The position numbers and the translations under genes are program-made. DNA of 64,000 nt from Alphaproteobacteria bacterium (lineage in GTDB: Bacteria > Pseudomonadota > Alphaproteobacteria > Rhodobacterales > Rhodobacteraceae): assembly GCA_030428355.1 (NCBI GenBank), contig JAUIBL010000004.1:62001-126000 (forward strand), given 5' to 3'. Each line of letters begins with the position of its first letter. Positions within the stretch are counted from its first letter, which is position 1. Of this stretch, positions 50,766 through 59,897 are shown piece by piece. The notes beneath the pieces were generated by a model. The model saw only the letters and a program-made list of their open reading frames with translations, was not told where the DNA came from and searched no databases.

Positions 50766-51519
50766 TATCGAAGACCTGTTTCACCTTGGCGGCAAGGTGG
50801 CCGTCGTCACCGGGGCCAGTTCCGGCCTTGGGCGACGGGCCGCGATCACGCTTGCAGCGGCGGGCGCGATGGTGGTCGGCGTGGCCCGGCGTCAGGCCGA
50901 ACTTGAAAGCCTCTGCCGCGAGATCGGCTTTGCGGCCACCGGCGTTGTGGGTGACGTGACCGACCGCGAACACCTGCCGGCTTTGGTTGCGGCAGTCTCT
51001 GCTCCGTTCGGCCCACCCGACATCGTGGTCCATGCGGCGGGCATCAACACGCGCCAAGCTGCGGATGATGTGACGCCAGAGGGCTGGGACGTGACACTGG
51101 CGCTGAACCTGTCGGCACCATTTTTCCTGAGCCAAGCCTTCGTGCCCGCGATGAAGGAAAAAGGCTGGGGGCGCATCGTCAACTTCGCCTCGCTCCAATC
51201 CACCCGCGCCTTTCCGGGCGGCATCGCCTATGGGGCCACAAAAGGCGGTATCGCGCAACTGACCCGCGCCATGGCCGAGGCGTGGTCGCCGCACGGCATC
51301 ACGGCGAACGCCATTGGTCCGGGCTTCTTCCCGACCGAGCTTACGCAGGCGGTGTTTGCGGACCCCGACCGCGCCGCCCGCAACGCGGCGCAGACCTGCA
51401 TCGGGCGCAATGGCCGGATGGAGGATATCGACGGGCCGATCCTGTTCCTCTGTTCAGACGCTTCGGCCTATGTCACCGGGCAGGTTCTCATGGTGGATGG
51501 AGGGTTTACCGCAAAATGA
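50758..51519 (+). CDS. hpsO: Short-chain dehydrogenase, HpsO-like
   Basis: A 253-aa classical SDR. Cofactor motif TGASSGLGRRAA (about residues 20-31), catalytic Ser in NFASLQSTRAF and Tyr-Lys in YGATKGG; C-terminal YVTGQVLMVDGGFTAK. In Cupriavidus, HpsO and HpsP interconvert DHPS enantiomers through the 2-oxo compound so that HpsN can use both. Here it is coupled to hpsN (8-base overlap) and to hpsP (ATGA). Confidence 0.85.
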   Translation: MADIEDLFHLGGKVAVVTGASSGLGRRAAITLAAAGAMVVGVARRQAELESLCREIGFAATGVVGDVTDREHLPALVAAVSAPFGPPDIVVHAAGINTRQAADDVTPEGWDVTLALNLSAPFFLSQAFVPAMKEKGWGRIVNFASLQSTRAFPGGIAYGATKGGIAQLTRAMAEAWSPHGITANAIGPGFFPTELTQAVFADPDRAARNAAQTCIGRNGRMEDIDGPILFLCSDASAYVTGQVLMVDGGFTAK

Positions 51520-52496
51520 AGGCGCTCATTTACGAAGGTGTTGAAACGCTGGCCTATCGGGACGTGCCTGACATCACCGAGCGCGACGGTGAACACCTGA
51601 TCCGCATCGCAGCGGTGGGCATCTGCGGGTCCGACATGCACGCCTATCTGGGCCACGATGCCCGTCGTCCTGCCCCGCTGATCCTCGGGCATGAGGCGGC
51701 AGGTGTGGTTCAAGGCGGGCCGATGGATGGCACGCGCGTGACGATCAACCCGCTGGTGACCTGCGGCACCTGCCCCGCCTGCACAAGCGCGCGGGAGAAC
51801 CTTTGCCCCACGCGCCAGATCATCTCGATGGAGCCGCGACCGGGTGCCTTTGCGCAATACGTCTCGATGCCCGCATCGAACCTTGTCACCGTGCCGGACG
51901 CGGTTCCTTTGGACAAGGCGGCATTGGCCGAACCCTTGGCCGTAAGCTGGCACACCGCCCGACTGGCCCTGGCGGCGCTGCATCCGTCGATGGAGCGCCG
52001 GGCGCTTGTGCTGGGTGGAGGTGCCATCGGGCTGGCGGCATCGCTCGCGCTCAAGGCGATGGGGGTTGAGGCCGTCACGATTGTCGAACCCAACCCGACG
52101 CGCCGCGCCTTCCTGACCGACACCTGCGGGGAAACCGCACTGGCCGACCCTGATGGCATGTACCCCCTCATCATCGACGCGGTCGGCTATTCCGCCACCC
52201 GCGCGGCGGCCTCGGCCCATGTCCAGCCCGGCGGCGTCATCGGTCATGTCGGTCTTGGCGAGGACACCGGCGGTCTCGATGTGCGGCGCATGACGCTGCA
52301 GGAGATCACCTTCATCGGCACCTACACCTACACTGCACAGGATTTTCGCGACGCCGCGCAGGCGATCTTTGACGGACGGCTTGGCCCGCTCGACTGGTTC
52401 CAGACCCGCCCACTGGCCGACGGCGCGGCCGCCTTTCACGATCTGCGCCACGGCGCGGTTGCCACGCCGAAGATCATCCTCGACCCCTGGGCCTGA
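51516..52496 (+). CDS. hpsP: Zinc-dependent alcohol dehydrogenase, HpsP-like
   Basis: A 326-aa medium-chain dehydrogenase. Catalytic zinc segment VGICGSDMHAYLGHDARRP and GHEAAG; structural zinc Cys set in LVTCGTCPACTSARENLC; nucleotide motif LGGGAIGLAASLA. Start ATG 51516 overlaps the hpsO stop. Probable partner of HpsO in sulfopropanediol isomerisation. Confidence 0.83.
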   Translation: MKALIYEGVETLAYRDVPDITERDGEHLIRIAAVGICGSDMHAYLGHDARRPAPLILGHEAAGVVQGGPMDGTRVTINPLVTCGTCPACTSARENLCPTRQIISMEPRPGAFAQYVSMPASNLVTVPDAVPLDKAALAEPLAVSWHTARLALAALHPSMERRALVLGGGAIGLAASLALKAMGVEAVTIVEPNPTRRAFLTDTCGETALADPDGMYPLIIDAVGYSATRAAASAHVQPGGVIGHVGLGEDTGGLDVRRMTLQEITFIGTYTYTAQDFRDAAQAIFDGRLGPLDWFQTRPLADGAAAFHDLRHGAVATPKIILDPWA

Positions 52497-52520
52497 CCCG
52501 CCCCCAATAGGAGACCAGAC

Positions 52521-52934
52521 ATGTACAAGAAGATCCTCGTTCCCATGGCTCTGGATCACGGCATTTCCCCCCTGACGCTGCAAATTGCGCGGGTTCTGGC
52601 CTCGGAGGGTGCCGAGATCACGGCCCTGCATGTCTACGAAGCGCCGCAAGGCACGGTCAGCGCGTATGTCGATGACGCGGTCATGAAGGCCGGGTTCGAG
52701 CGCGCCCGCGAACGTCTGCACGAAAAGCTTGAAGGTCTGGACGGCATCACCCCTGCGCTGGTCAAAGGCCATTCGGCCCGCACGATCATCGACTATGCTG
52801 CGCAGCACGGCATCGACTGCATCGTCATCGGATCGCACAAACCGGGACTGAGTGACTTTTTCCTCGGCTCCACTGCCGCCCGCGTCGTGCGCCACGCGCC
52901 TTGTGCGGTGCATGTGCATCGCAATGGGGAGTAG
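52521..52934 (+). CDS. Universal stress protein (UspA family)
   Basis: A 137-aa single UspA domain. MYKKILVPMALDHGIS starts the fold; the ATP-binding loop is VIGSHKPGLSDFFLGSTAARVVRHAPC (G-x2-G-x9-G-S/T type). A ribosome site (AGGAGA) precedes it, and it follows hpsP by 24 bases. Usp genes accompany sulfonate and TRAP-transporter loci in roseobacters; it probably modulates a partner protein. Confidence 0.9.
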   Translation: MYKKILVPMALDHGISPLTLQIARVLASEGAEITALHVYEAPQGTVSAYVDDAVMKAGFERARERLHEKLEGLDGITPALVKGHSARTIIDYAAQHGIDCIVIGSHKPGLSDFFLGSTAARVVRHAPCAVHVHRNGE

Positions 52935-52969
52935 CGCCTGAACAGCGAACGTAGCCCCATGTCCGGACG

Positions 52970-53899
52970 TTACTGAACGGCGACAGGTTTGGCCTTGGAC
53001 CTTGTGTCAACGTCGTCCTTCTGAATGACGAGGGTCCGCGTCGGGAACGGGATGTCGACGCCTGCCTTGTCCAGCGCCTCTTTCACCTTGCGCTTCATGT
53101 CGGCCTGATACTGGAAATAGACCGACGCATCGCACCAGACCCGGACAAGGAAATCGACGCTGCTGCTGTTGAGATTGTTGACCTGAATGAACGGCTCAGG
53201 GTCTTTGTGCGACCGGGGGTCGGACATGATCGTGTCGCGGATCACCCGCTCGGCATCCGCCAGATTGGCGCCATAGCCCACACCGAACTCCCATTCCGCG
53301 CGGCGCGTCTTGTAGCCGGAGTAATTCTTGATGGTGTTGCCCCAGACCTCGGAATTCGGGACCACAACCTTCACGTTCCCGATATCCGCGATCTCGGTAT
53401 AGTTCAGGGTGATCTCCTTGACGGTGCCGACCACATCGTTGACCTGCACGAAATCGCCGTTCTTCAAAGGCCGGAACAGGATCAGCATCACCCCCGCCGC
53501 GACGTTCGACAGCGTGCCCTGCAGGGCAAGACCAATCGCCAGACCCGCCGCACCGATGACCGCAACAACCGAGGTGGTCCGCACGCCGAAAGTGTTGAGG
53601 ACAAACAGCGCCGTAAAGGCGAGGATCGTATATCGCGCGATGTTGCCGAAGAACACGAACAGCGTGTCGTCAAGGCTCGCATGCATCGACCCGATCCGGG
53701 TGATCCGGCGGCTGAGAACGCTGGAGATGGTGAAGCCGATGACAAGGATCAGCGTCGCCGCAATGGTGTTGCCCAGCAGCGACAGCATCGCTTCAAGCGT
53801 CAGAAGGTCGGCAAAGGACCGGCCATTGTAGATCTCCATCGTGAAAATGGCAGCGATCTGGTCCCAGACGCTGGTGGCGACGGCTTCAACTTCTTCCAT
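52970..53899 (-). CDS. Small-conductance mechanosensitive channel (MscS family)
   Basis: A 309-aa membrane channel with three N-terminal helices. The pore helix and beta domain have GAAGLAIGLALQGTLSNVAAG followed by ILFRPLKNGDFVQVNDVVGTVKEI. It opens on hypo-osmotic shock to release solutes. No operon partner is evident; it converges with the hps/usp genes. Confidence 0.93.
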   Translation of the reverse strand: MEEVEAVATSVWDQIAAIFTMEIYNGRSFADLLTLEAMLSLLGNTIAATLILVIGFTISSVLSRRITRIGSMHASLDDTLFVFFGNIARYTILAFTALFVLNTFGVRTTSVVAVIGAAGLAIGLALQGTLSNVAAGVMLILFRPLKNGDFVQVNDVVGTVKEITLNYTEIADIGNVKVVVPNSEVWGNTIKNYSGYKTRRAEWEFGVGYGANLADAERVIRDTIMSDPRSHKDPEPFIQVNNLNSSSVDFLVRVWCDASVYFQYQADMKRKVKEALDKAGVDIPFPTRTLVIQKDDVDTRSKAKPVAVQ

Positions 53900-54016
53900 G
53901 CGGATCAGTCCTCATCTGGCATACGTTCTGCGCGGCGCGCGGCCACGGTCGACTGATGCAACGCGTGACGCGCCGATGGGTTCCGCAAGGGCGCATCGGG
54001 AATTTGACCATCCGGT

Positions 54017-54049
54017 AAAAAAACGGCCCGAGGTACACCCCGGGCCGTT
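54017..54049 (-). terminator. Intrinsic terminator of frcBCA operon
   Basis: On the minus strand AACGGCCCG / CGGGCCGTT with a ten-base loop runs into TTTTTT. It lies 20 bases after the frcA stop. Confidence 0.9.
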
Positions 54050-54068
54050 CTTTCAAAGGTCCGTCGTG

Positions 54069-54836
54069 TCAGGCCGCCTCGGGGGCCTCTTTCGCACCAG
54101 TCATGAACGCCACCGCATCGGACATGGTGTAGTCCTTGGGGTCAATCACGCAGAGCCGTTTACCCAGACGGTGCACATGGATGCGATCGGCCACTTCGAA
54201 AACGTGGGGCATGTTATGGCTGATCAGGATGATCGGAATGCCACGCGATTTCACGTCCTGGATCAATTCCAGGACCTTGCGGCTTTCCTTCACCCCCAGC
54301 GCCGCTGTCGGCTCGTCAAGGATGATGACCTTGGACCCGAACGCCGCCGCACGGGCGACGGCCACCCCCTGACGCTGACCACCCGACAGGGTTTCCACCG
54401 CCTGATTGATGTTCTGGATGGTCATCAGCCCCAGTTCCGACAGCTTGTCGCGCGCCATCTTTTCCATCGCCGGACGGTCGAGCTGGCGCAGCCACTTGCC
54501 GCGCCAGCCGGGTTTGCGGATTTCCCGGCCCATGAACATGTTGTCGGCAATCGACAGTGCGGGCGACATGGCGAGGGTCTGGTAGACGGTTTCGATCCCA
54601 GCTTCCCGGGCCTCGATCGGAGAGGAAAAGCGCACCTCCCTGCCTTCGAGCGTCACAGTGCCTTCGTCCGGGATCACCGCACCCGAGATCGCCTTGATGA
54701 GCGAGCTTTTCCCGGCCCCGTTGTCTCCGATCACCGCGAGGATTTCCCCCGGCATCAGATCGAAATCGCAATTGTCCAGAGCGGTCACACGTCCGTAGCG
54801 TTTGACGAGGCCACGGCCTTTCAAAATCGGTTCCAT
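54069..54836 (-). CDS. frcA: Sugar ABC transporter ATPase, FrcA type
   Basis: A 255-aa single-domain ATPase (unlike RbsA/XylG, which have two). Walker A GDNGAGKSS, signature LSGGQRQG, Walker B ILDEPTAALG, H-loop ISHNMPHV. It matches FrcA of the Sinorhizobium fructose/mannose/ribose importer. Start ATG 54836 overlaps the permease stop by one base (TGATG). Confidence 0.92.
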   Translation of the reverse strand: MEPILKGRGLVKRYGRVTALDNCDFDLMPGEILAVIGDNGAGKSSLIKAISGAVIPDEGTVTLEGREVRFSSPIEAREAGIETVYQTLAMSPALSIADNMFMGREIRKPGWRGKWLRQLDRPAMEKMARDKLSELGLMTIQNINQAVETLSGGQRQGVAVARAAAFGSKVIILDEPTAALGVKESRKVLELIQDVKSRGIPIILISHNMPHVFEVADRIHVHRLGKRLCVIDPKDYTMSDAVAFMTGAKEAPEAA

Positions 54837-55897
54837 CAGGCTGCCACCTTTCTGATCCACTGGTCCACGGCCACGGCGGCGATGATGAGCACACCGATCA
54901 AGAGGAAGGTCCATTGCGCATCCGCTCCGGCCAGACGCAGGCCCAGAGTGAACACACCCACGATCAGCGCACCGAAGAACGTGCCGAGGATCGAACCGCG
55001 CCCACCAAAGAGCGAGATGCCTCCAATCACCACGGCGGTGATGCTTTCGATGTTGAGAAGCTGACCCGAGGTTGGCGACACCGACCCGATGCGCCCGATC
55101 AGGGCCCAGCCTGCGAAAGCGCAGATCAGACCGGCCAAAGCATAGACGGAAATCAGCGTGCGCTTGACGTTGACACCTGCCAGTTCCGCCGCCTCGGGAT
55201 CGTCACCCACGGCATAGACATGGCGGCCCCAAGCGGTGTGGCGCAGGACAAAGGCGAGCACGAGCACGAGCAGCACCATGAACACAACGCCCAGCGTAAA
55301 GACGGCGCCGCCCACTTCGAACTTGGAGCCCATGATCTGCAGCAGCGGTGCCTGCTCCGCGATTTCCTGCGAGCGGATGGTTTCGTTCTGTGAGTACAAA
55401 AAGTTCGCCGCCAGCACGATCTGCCACATGCCCAGCGTCACGATGAAGGGCGGCAGTTTCATCTGCGCCACCAGCCAGCCGTTCAGCGCCCCGATGGCGG
55501 TGCCCAGTGCCAGACCGCACAGAACCGCAAGGCCCGGCGGCAGGCCGTAGCGGAAGGCGAACTGCCCCATCACCACCGACGAGATCACCGCGATGGCCCC
55601 GACGCTGAGGTCGATGCCCTTGGTCAGGATCACCAGCGATTGTGCGGCGGCGACGATGCCGACGATCTGCACCTGTTGCAGGATCAGCGTCAGCGCGAAG
55701 GGCGAAAAGAACCGTGTCCCCAGCAGAAGGCCGAAAATGATGATCGCCGAGACAAGCACGATCAGCGGCACCAGTGCCGGGGTCGTGTGCAGGGCATGGT
55801 GGAACCGGTCGATCAGGGTTTTGTCGCGCCCTCCGAATGACGCGATCTCACCGCTCGCCTTGCCGACAACCGATTCATAATTGTCTGATGATGGCAT
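54836..55897 (-). CDS. frcC: Sugar ABC transporter permease, FrcC type
   Basis: A 353-aa RbsC-family permease with a cytoplasmic N-terminus and about eight to ten helices. Family landmarks: TKGIDLSVGAIAVISSVVMG, GLALGTAIGALNGWLVAQMK and ITAVVIGGISLFGGRGS. Start ATG 55897 has GGGAGG. It follows frcB after a hairpin at 55935-55962. Confidence 0.92.
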   Translation of the reverse strand: MPSSDNYESVVGKASGEIASFGGRDKTLIDRFHHALHTTPALVPLIVLVSAIIIFGLLLGTRFFSPFALTLILQQVQIVGIVAAAQSLVILTKGIDLSVGAIAVISSVVMGQFAFRYGLPPGLAVLCGLALGTAIGALNGWLVAQMKLPPFIVTLGMWQIVLAANFLYSQNETIRSQEIAEQAPLLQIMGSKFEVGGAVFTLGVVFMVLLVLVLAFVLRHTAWGRHVYAVGDDPEAAELAGVNVKRTLISVYALAGLICAFAGWALIGRIGSVSPTSGQLLNIESITAVVIGGISLFGGRGSILGTFFGALIVGVFTLGLRLAGADAQWTFLLIGVLIIAAVAVDQWIRKVAA

Positions 55898-55934
55898 TGA
55901 ATCCTCCCTCACGAAGAAACGGGTCGTGCTTGTG

Positions 55935-55962
55935 AAAAGGGCGGGTCGTGCCCCGCCCTTTT
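55935..55962 (-). terminator. Intercistronic hairpin between frcB and frcC
   Basis: AAAAGGGCGGG / CCCGCCCTTTT around a six-base loop, ending in TTTT on either strand. Its place after the binding-protein gene fits partial termination or 3'-end protection that raises frcB mRNA over frcC-frcA. Confidence 0.82.
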
Positions 55963-55991
55963 CATGACTGTTCAGTCAGATGCGCCCCGGA

Positions 55992-57011
55992 TCAACCCCA
56001 GCAGAGGTTGGTGCCTTCGGTGGTGTCGATGGACTCGACCCCGTCCACCGGCTTGTCGGTGACAAGCGCCACACCGGTGTCGAAGAAGTCCTTGCCTTCG
56101 GTGGCCGACGGCTTGGTGCCGTCCGCGGCCCAGGCGGCAATGGCCTCGATGCCCTTGGAGGCCATCAGCAGCGGGTACTGCTGCGAGGTTGCGCCGATCA
56201 CACCGTCCTTGACGTTCTGGATGCCGGGGCAGCCACCGTCGACCGACACGATCAACACGTCGTTTTCACGACCAATCGCCTTGAGCGCCTCATAGGCACC
56301 GGCAGCGGCGGGTTCGTTGATGGTGTGCACGACGTTGATCATCGGGTCTTTCGCCAGCAGGTTCTCCATCGCGCGGCGGCCACCCTCTTCGTTGCCGTCG
56401 GTCACGTCAGAGCCCACGATACGCGGATCGCTCTCATCCCCGATCACGTTCGGGTCAGCGAGATCGATGCCGAAGCCCTGCAGGAAGCCCTGGTTGCGCA
56501 GCACGTCCACGGTCGGCTGGCTCACGTTTAGGTCGAGCGTTGCGATCTTAGCATTTGCTGCGTCGTCGCCCAGAGCGGCACGCGCCCACTGACCGATAAG
56601 CTGACCGGCAAGGAAGTTGTCGGTGGCAAAGGTCATGTCTGCGGCGTCGATCGGATCAAGCGGGGTGTCGAGCGCGATCACCAGGATGCCCGCATCCCGT
56701 GCTTGCTGCACGGCCGGAACGATGGACGAGGTGTCGGACGCGGTGAGCAGGATGCCCTTGGCACCATTGGCGATGCAGGTCTCGATAGCGGCGACCTGTG
56801 TTTCGTGGTCACCGTCGATCTTGCCGGCATAGCTGTTGAGCGTGATGCCCAGTTCCGCAGCCTTGGCCTCGGCGCCTTCGCGCATCTTCACGAAGAACGG
56901 GTTGGTGTCCGTCTTGGTGATCAGGCAGGCGCTCACGCCGTGACCTGCAGCAAAGGCTGCCCCCGACATGGAGGCCAGTGCAATGGCCGAGCTCAGCAAT
57001 AGTTTCTTCAT
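55992..57011 (-). CDS. frcB: Sugar ABC transporter binding protein, FrcB type
   Basis: A 339-aa periplasmic binding protein. Signal peptide [21 protein letters not shown]; the mature start with [20 protein letters not shown] and [18 protein letters not shown] closely follows Sinorhizobium FrcB as I recall it. Ligand is probably fructose, ribose or mannose. First gene of frcBCA, divergent from the ROK regulator; GGAGG precedes ATG 57011. The kinase gene frcK is not adjacent. Confidence 0.92.
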   Translation of the reverse strand: MKKLLLSSAIALASMSGAAFAAGHGVSACLITKTDTNPFFVKMREGAEAKAAELGITLNSYAGKIDGDHETQVAAIETCIANGAKGILLTASDTSSIVPAVQQARDAGILVIALDTPLDPIDAADMTFATDNFLAGQLIGQWARAALGDDAANAKIATLDLNVSQPTVDVLRNQGFLQGFGIDLADPNVIGDESDPRIVGSDVTDGNEEGGRRAMENLLAKDPMINVVHTINEPAAAGAYEALKAIGRENDVLIVSVDGGCPGIQNVKDGVIGATSQQYPLLMASKGIEAIAAWAADGTKPSATEGKDFFDTGVALVTDKPVDGVESIDTTEGTNLCWG

Positions 57012-57133
57012 GGTTTCCTCCCAGAAATCTTGACTTTTCAATCCTGCGGACCGCGTTCAGGCCGCCCTCCCTGCCGACGTTTTCCGCTGCAGGTTGCGCC
57101 CGAAAAGGCCAGATTCTATGGGGCCTGTCAATA

Positions 57134-57154
57134 AATAAATAAACTTTATTTATT
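57134..57154. promoter_or_regulatory. Perfect 21-bp A/T palindrome, ROK operator candidate
   Basis: AATAAATAAA and TTTATTTATT arms around a single C, between frcB and its divergent regulator. ROK repressors such as NagC and Mlc bind sites with TTATTT/AAATAA wings. Position fits control of both genes. Confidence 0.8.
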
Positions 57155-57168
57155 AAATAAGCTCTGCC

Positions 57169-58407
57169 ATGATTGCGCGGAACGACGGGTTGATTATGGT
57201 CCCGGCTATGGACGGTGGAAAAATCAAAGGGGCAAGTGGCGGCGTCAACCAGAGCGGTGTGCGCAACCATAACGAACGCCTGCTTCTGTCCCTGTTGCAG
57301 CGCCGGGGCGGCATGGCCGGGATCGACCTTGCCCGCGTGACCGGGCTGTCACCGCAGACCGTGTCCGTGATCTTTCGCAAGCTGGAACAGGACGGCATTC
57401 TGCAACGGGGCGATCCGGTGCGTGGCAAGGTGGGCAAACCGTCGATCCCGATGGAGCTGTCGCCCGACGGCGTTCTGTCGCTGGGTCTCAAGATCGGTCG
57501 GCGCAGCGCCGACCTGCTGTTGCTCGACTTCACCGGGAATGTGCGGGCGCAGGTCAGCACGGCCTACCCCTACCCCCTGCCCGACGAGGTGTTCGCCTTT
57601 CTCGAAGACGGCATGGCATCGCTGCTTGCGGACCTGTCGGAAGACGCGCTGGATCGGGTGTGCGGCATTGGCATTGCCGCCCCGTTCGAGCTTTGGAAAT
57701 GGAACGACCTGATCGGCGCTCCGTCGCAAAGGTTCAAATCCTGGAAGGATCTCGATTTCGCGGAACAGGTCGCCCGGTTCAGCGATCTGCCGGTCTTTGT
57801 GGTGAACGATGCCACCGCGGCCTGTCGCGCGGAACATCTTTACGGTCACACCCATGATTTCCGGGACTGGGCCTATTTCTTCATCGGCTCCTTCGTCGGT
57901 GGCGGCGTCGTGCTTAACGATACGGTGTTCGAAGGCAATCAGGGCAACGCGGGTGCGCTGGGAGCGCTGCGCAGCACCGGGCCTTTGGGGGAAAGCCAGC
58001 AATTGATCGACGTGGCGTCGATCCATTTGCTGGAAGGGCGTCTGGTCCAAGCCGGGGTCGACCCGCGCGTTCTCTGGCATCAACCGCAGGACTGGACCGA
58101 TCTCAGCCGCCATGTGGAGCCCTGGATCGGGGAAACGGCGCAGGAGCTGGCCAAGGCGTCGCTGTCGGTCTGTGCGGTGATCGATTTCGAGGCGGTTCTG
58201 ATCGACGGGGCCTTCCCGCCTGCGGTGCGGACAGAGCTTGTGGAACGTGTCCGGCGCTATCTGGTCAATCAGGACACGCGCGGCCTGATCCCGCCCCGGA
58301 TCGAGCCGGGCAGCATCGGCGGCAACGCCCGGGCCATCGGGGCCGCCAGCACGCCGATCTTTGCGCAGTTCCTGCTCAACACCAATGCCGGGCTGGCGGT
58401 TTTTTGA
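57169..58407 (+). CDS. frcR: ROK-family transcriptional regulator, FrcR-like
   Basis: A 412-aa protein: N-terminal winged helix (LLLSLLQRRGGMAGIDLARVTGLSPQTVSVIFRKLE) followed by a ROK sugar-binding domain (GIGIAAPFELW, VVNDATAACRAE, FIGSFVGGGVVLN). Starts at 57169, 57196 and 57208 are all possible; none has a strong ribosome site. It probably represses frcBCA from the palindrome at 57134-57154. The usual ROK zinc site (CxCGxxGC) is not seen, so regulation may be zinc-independent. Confidence 0.87.
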   Translation: MIARNDGLIMVPAMDGGKIKGASGGVNQSGVRNHNERLLLSLLQRRGGMAGIDLARVTGLSPQTVSVIFRKLEQDGILQRGDPVRGKVGKPSIPMELSPDGVLSLGLKIGRRSADLLLLDFTGNVRAQVSTAYPYPLPDEVFAFLEDGMASLLADLSEDALDRVCGIGIAAPFELWKWNDLIGAPSQRFKSWKDLDFAEQVARFSDLPVFVVNDATAACRAEHLYGHTHDFRDWAYFFIGSFVGGGVVLNDTVFEGNQGNAGALGALRSTGPLGESQQLIDVASIHLLEGRLVQAGVDPRVLWHQPQDWTDLSRHVEPWIGETAQELAKASLSVCAVIDFEAVLIDGAFPPAVRTELVERVRRYLVNQDTRGLIPPRIEPGSIGGNARAIGAASTPIFAQFLLNTNAGLAVF

Positions 58408-58467
58408 CCAATTGGTAAAATTTGCAACTGGCGGCCCCTCCCCGGAGCCGCCTTTGCCGTGCGGATG

Positions 58468-59874
58468 TCAGACCGCCTTGGTCCGCCAACTGTTCTCGGC
58501 ATAGCTGGACCGGGCCTCGTTCGAATAGGGTGTCGGCGACACGCGAACGCGGATTTCGGCCTGTTTGTGCTGCTCGGTCGATGTTTTCGCGGTGTCGTCG
58601 GATTCGCCCCAGCGCAGCGTCAGGATGTCGCCCACCTCGACGCTTTGATCCACGACGCCGAGCGACAGCACGCAGCGTTCGTTGTAGCTGTAGCCGTTGA
58701 ACATGCTCATGCCGACCATCTTGTCGCCATGCATGACCATATCCGCCGAAGACGACGCGTAGTTGGGCTGCGGGAAGTCGATCCACTTGTAGGGGATACC
58801 ATCCTCGAAGGCCGACGCGATGACTTTGAGCACGTCTTCCTTGTTCCACTCGAAGGTGACTTTCTTGCGGTTGGTGCCGCTCTCTTTCATCTTGAGAAGC
58901 GCCTGCTTGCCGATGAAGTCGTCCTTCTTCCAGCCGATGTAGAAGTCGTAACCCAGTTCAAACGGGTTGACATAGTAGTCTTCGATGTTGTCGCTGATGA
59001 AGCTACCGCCGATAGCGCCAGCGGCTTCGTACATGTCGGTGCCCAGCCAGTCGCGGTAATCAGCCAGCATGCCGTCGCCGGTGTAGATGCCCGGCAGAGG
59101 CGACGGGATCCAGCCCGACTCGAGTGTGTTGGTCGAATAGGCGCGGCTGCCGCACTGCACCAGATCGACACCTGCATCGCGCGCGGCCTGAAGAATGGTC
59201 GAGTGGATGTAGTGCTTGTCCTCATACGGCCCCCACACTTCGAGACCCGGCGCACCGGACATCCCATGTCGCAGCGCCTGCACCTTCTTGGAGCCGATAT
59301 TGATCCAGTCGACATGGAAGAACTTGATCTCCGGGATCGGGCCGCCGTTCATCTTTTCAAAGATCTTCGGCGCGTCCGGACCCTGGATTTGGTAGCGGTA
59401 ATGGGTGCGCAACACGCGTTCGCCCTCGGGGCGCGAGGTCGAGCGGGGATCATGCTTGATCCGGACGTTCCATTTGCCCCAGGCAGCGGCGAACATCAGC
59501 CAGTTGGAGGTGGGCGCGCGGCCCACGAGGATGAACTTGTCCTGACGTTCGCGGAAGATGATGTGGTCGCCGATCACGTGGCCGTTCGGCGTGACGGGCA
59601 CGTAATGCTTGGCGCGGTTCAGGTCGAAATTGTGGAACGCGTTGATGCCGTGATAGGCAAGGAATTCCTCGGCCTGCGGGCCTTCGACAATCAACTCGTC
59701 CATGTGGTGCGACTGGTCGAACAGCACGGCGGTCTTGCGCCAGGCTTCCTGTTCGACACGCCAGTTGCGGAATTCCGGGGTCACGACCGGGTAGACATAC
59801 ATCCCGATCTGGGAATTCCGAAGCATTTCAACGGGGTTTCCCCATTCCTTCATCTTGTCGGACAAGCTGGGCAT
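58468..59874 (-). CDS. Tetrahydrofolate-dependent O-demethylase, LigM-like (GcvT fold)
   Basis: A 468-aa aminomethyltransferase-fold protein. Segments such as VEMLRNSQIGMYVYPVV, AVLFDQSHHM, YVPVTPNGHVIGD, LRHGMSGAPGLEVWGPY and NTLESGWIPSPLPGIYTGD match LigM, the vanillate/3-O-methylgallate demethylase of Sphingobium (471 aa), closely as I recall it. The enzyme would transfer a methyl group from an aryl methyl ether to tetrahydrofolate. It follows the GntR regulator by 23 bases in one operon. Syringate-type or non-aromatic methyl donors are possible; no ring-cleavage or protocatechuate genes are nearby. Confidence 0.8.
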   Translation of the reverse strand: MPSLSDKMKEWGNPVEMLRNSQIGMYVYPVVTPEFRNWRVEQEAWRKTAVLFDQSHHMDELIVEGPQAEEFLAYHGINAFHNFDLNRAKHYVPVTPNGHVIGDHIIFRERQDKFILVGRAPTSNWLMFAAAWGKWNVRIKHDPRSTSRPEGERVLRTHYRYQIQGPDAPKIFEKMNGGPIPEIKFFHVDWINIGSKKVQALRHGMSGAPGLEVWGPYEDKHYIHSTILQAARDAGVDLVQCGSRAYSTNTLESGWIPSPLPGIYTGDGMLADYRDWLGTDMYEAAGAIGGSFISDNIEDYYVNPFELGYDFYIGWKKDDFIGKQALLKMKESGTNRKKVTFEWNKEDVLKVIASAFEDGIPYKWIDFPQPNYASSSADMVMHGDKMVGMSMFNGYSYNERCVLSLGVVDQSVEVGDILTLRWGESDDTAKTSTEQHKQAEIRVRVSPTPYSNEARSSYAENSWRTKAV

Positions 59875-59897
59875 CGACGTTTTCTCCTCCTAAGGCG

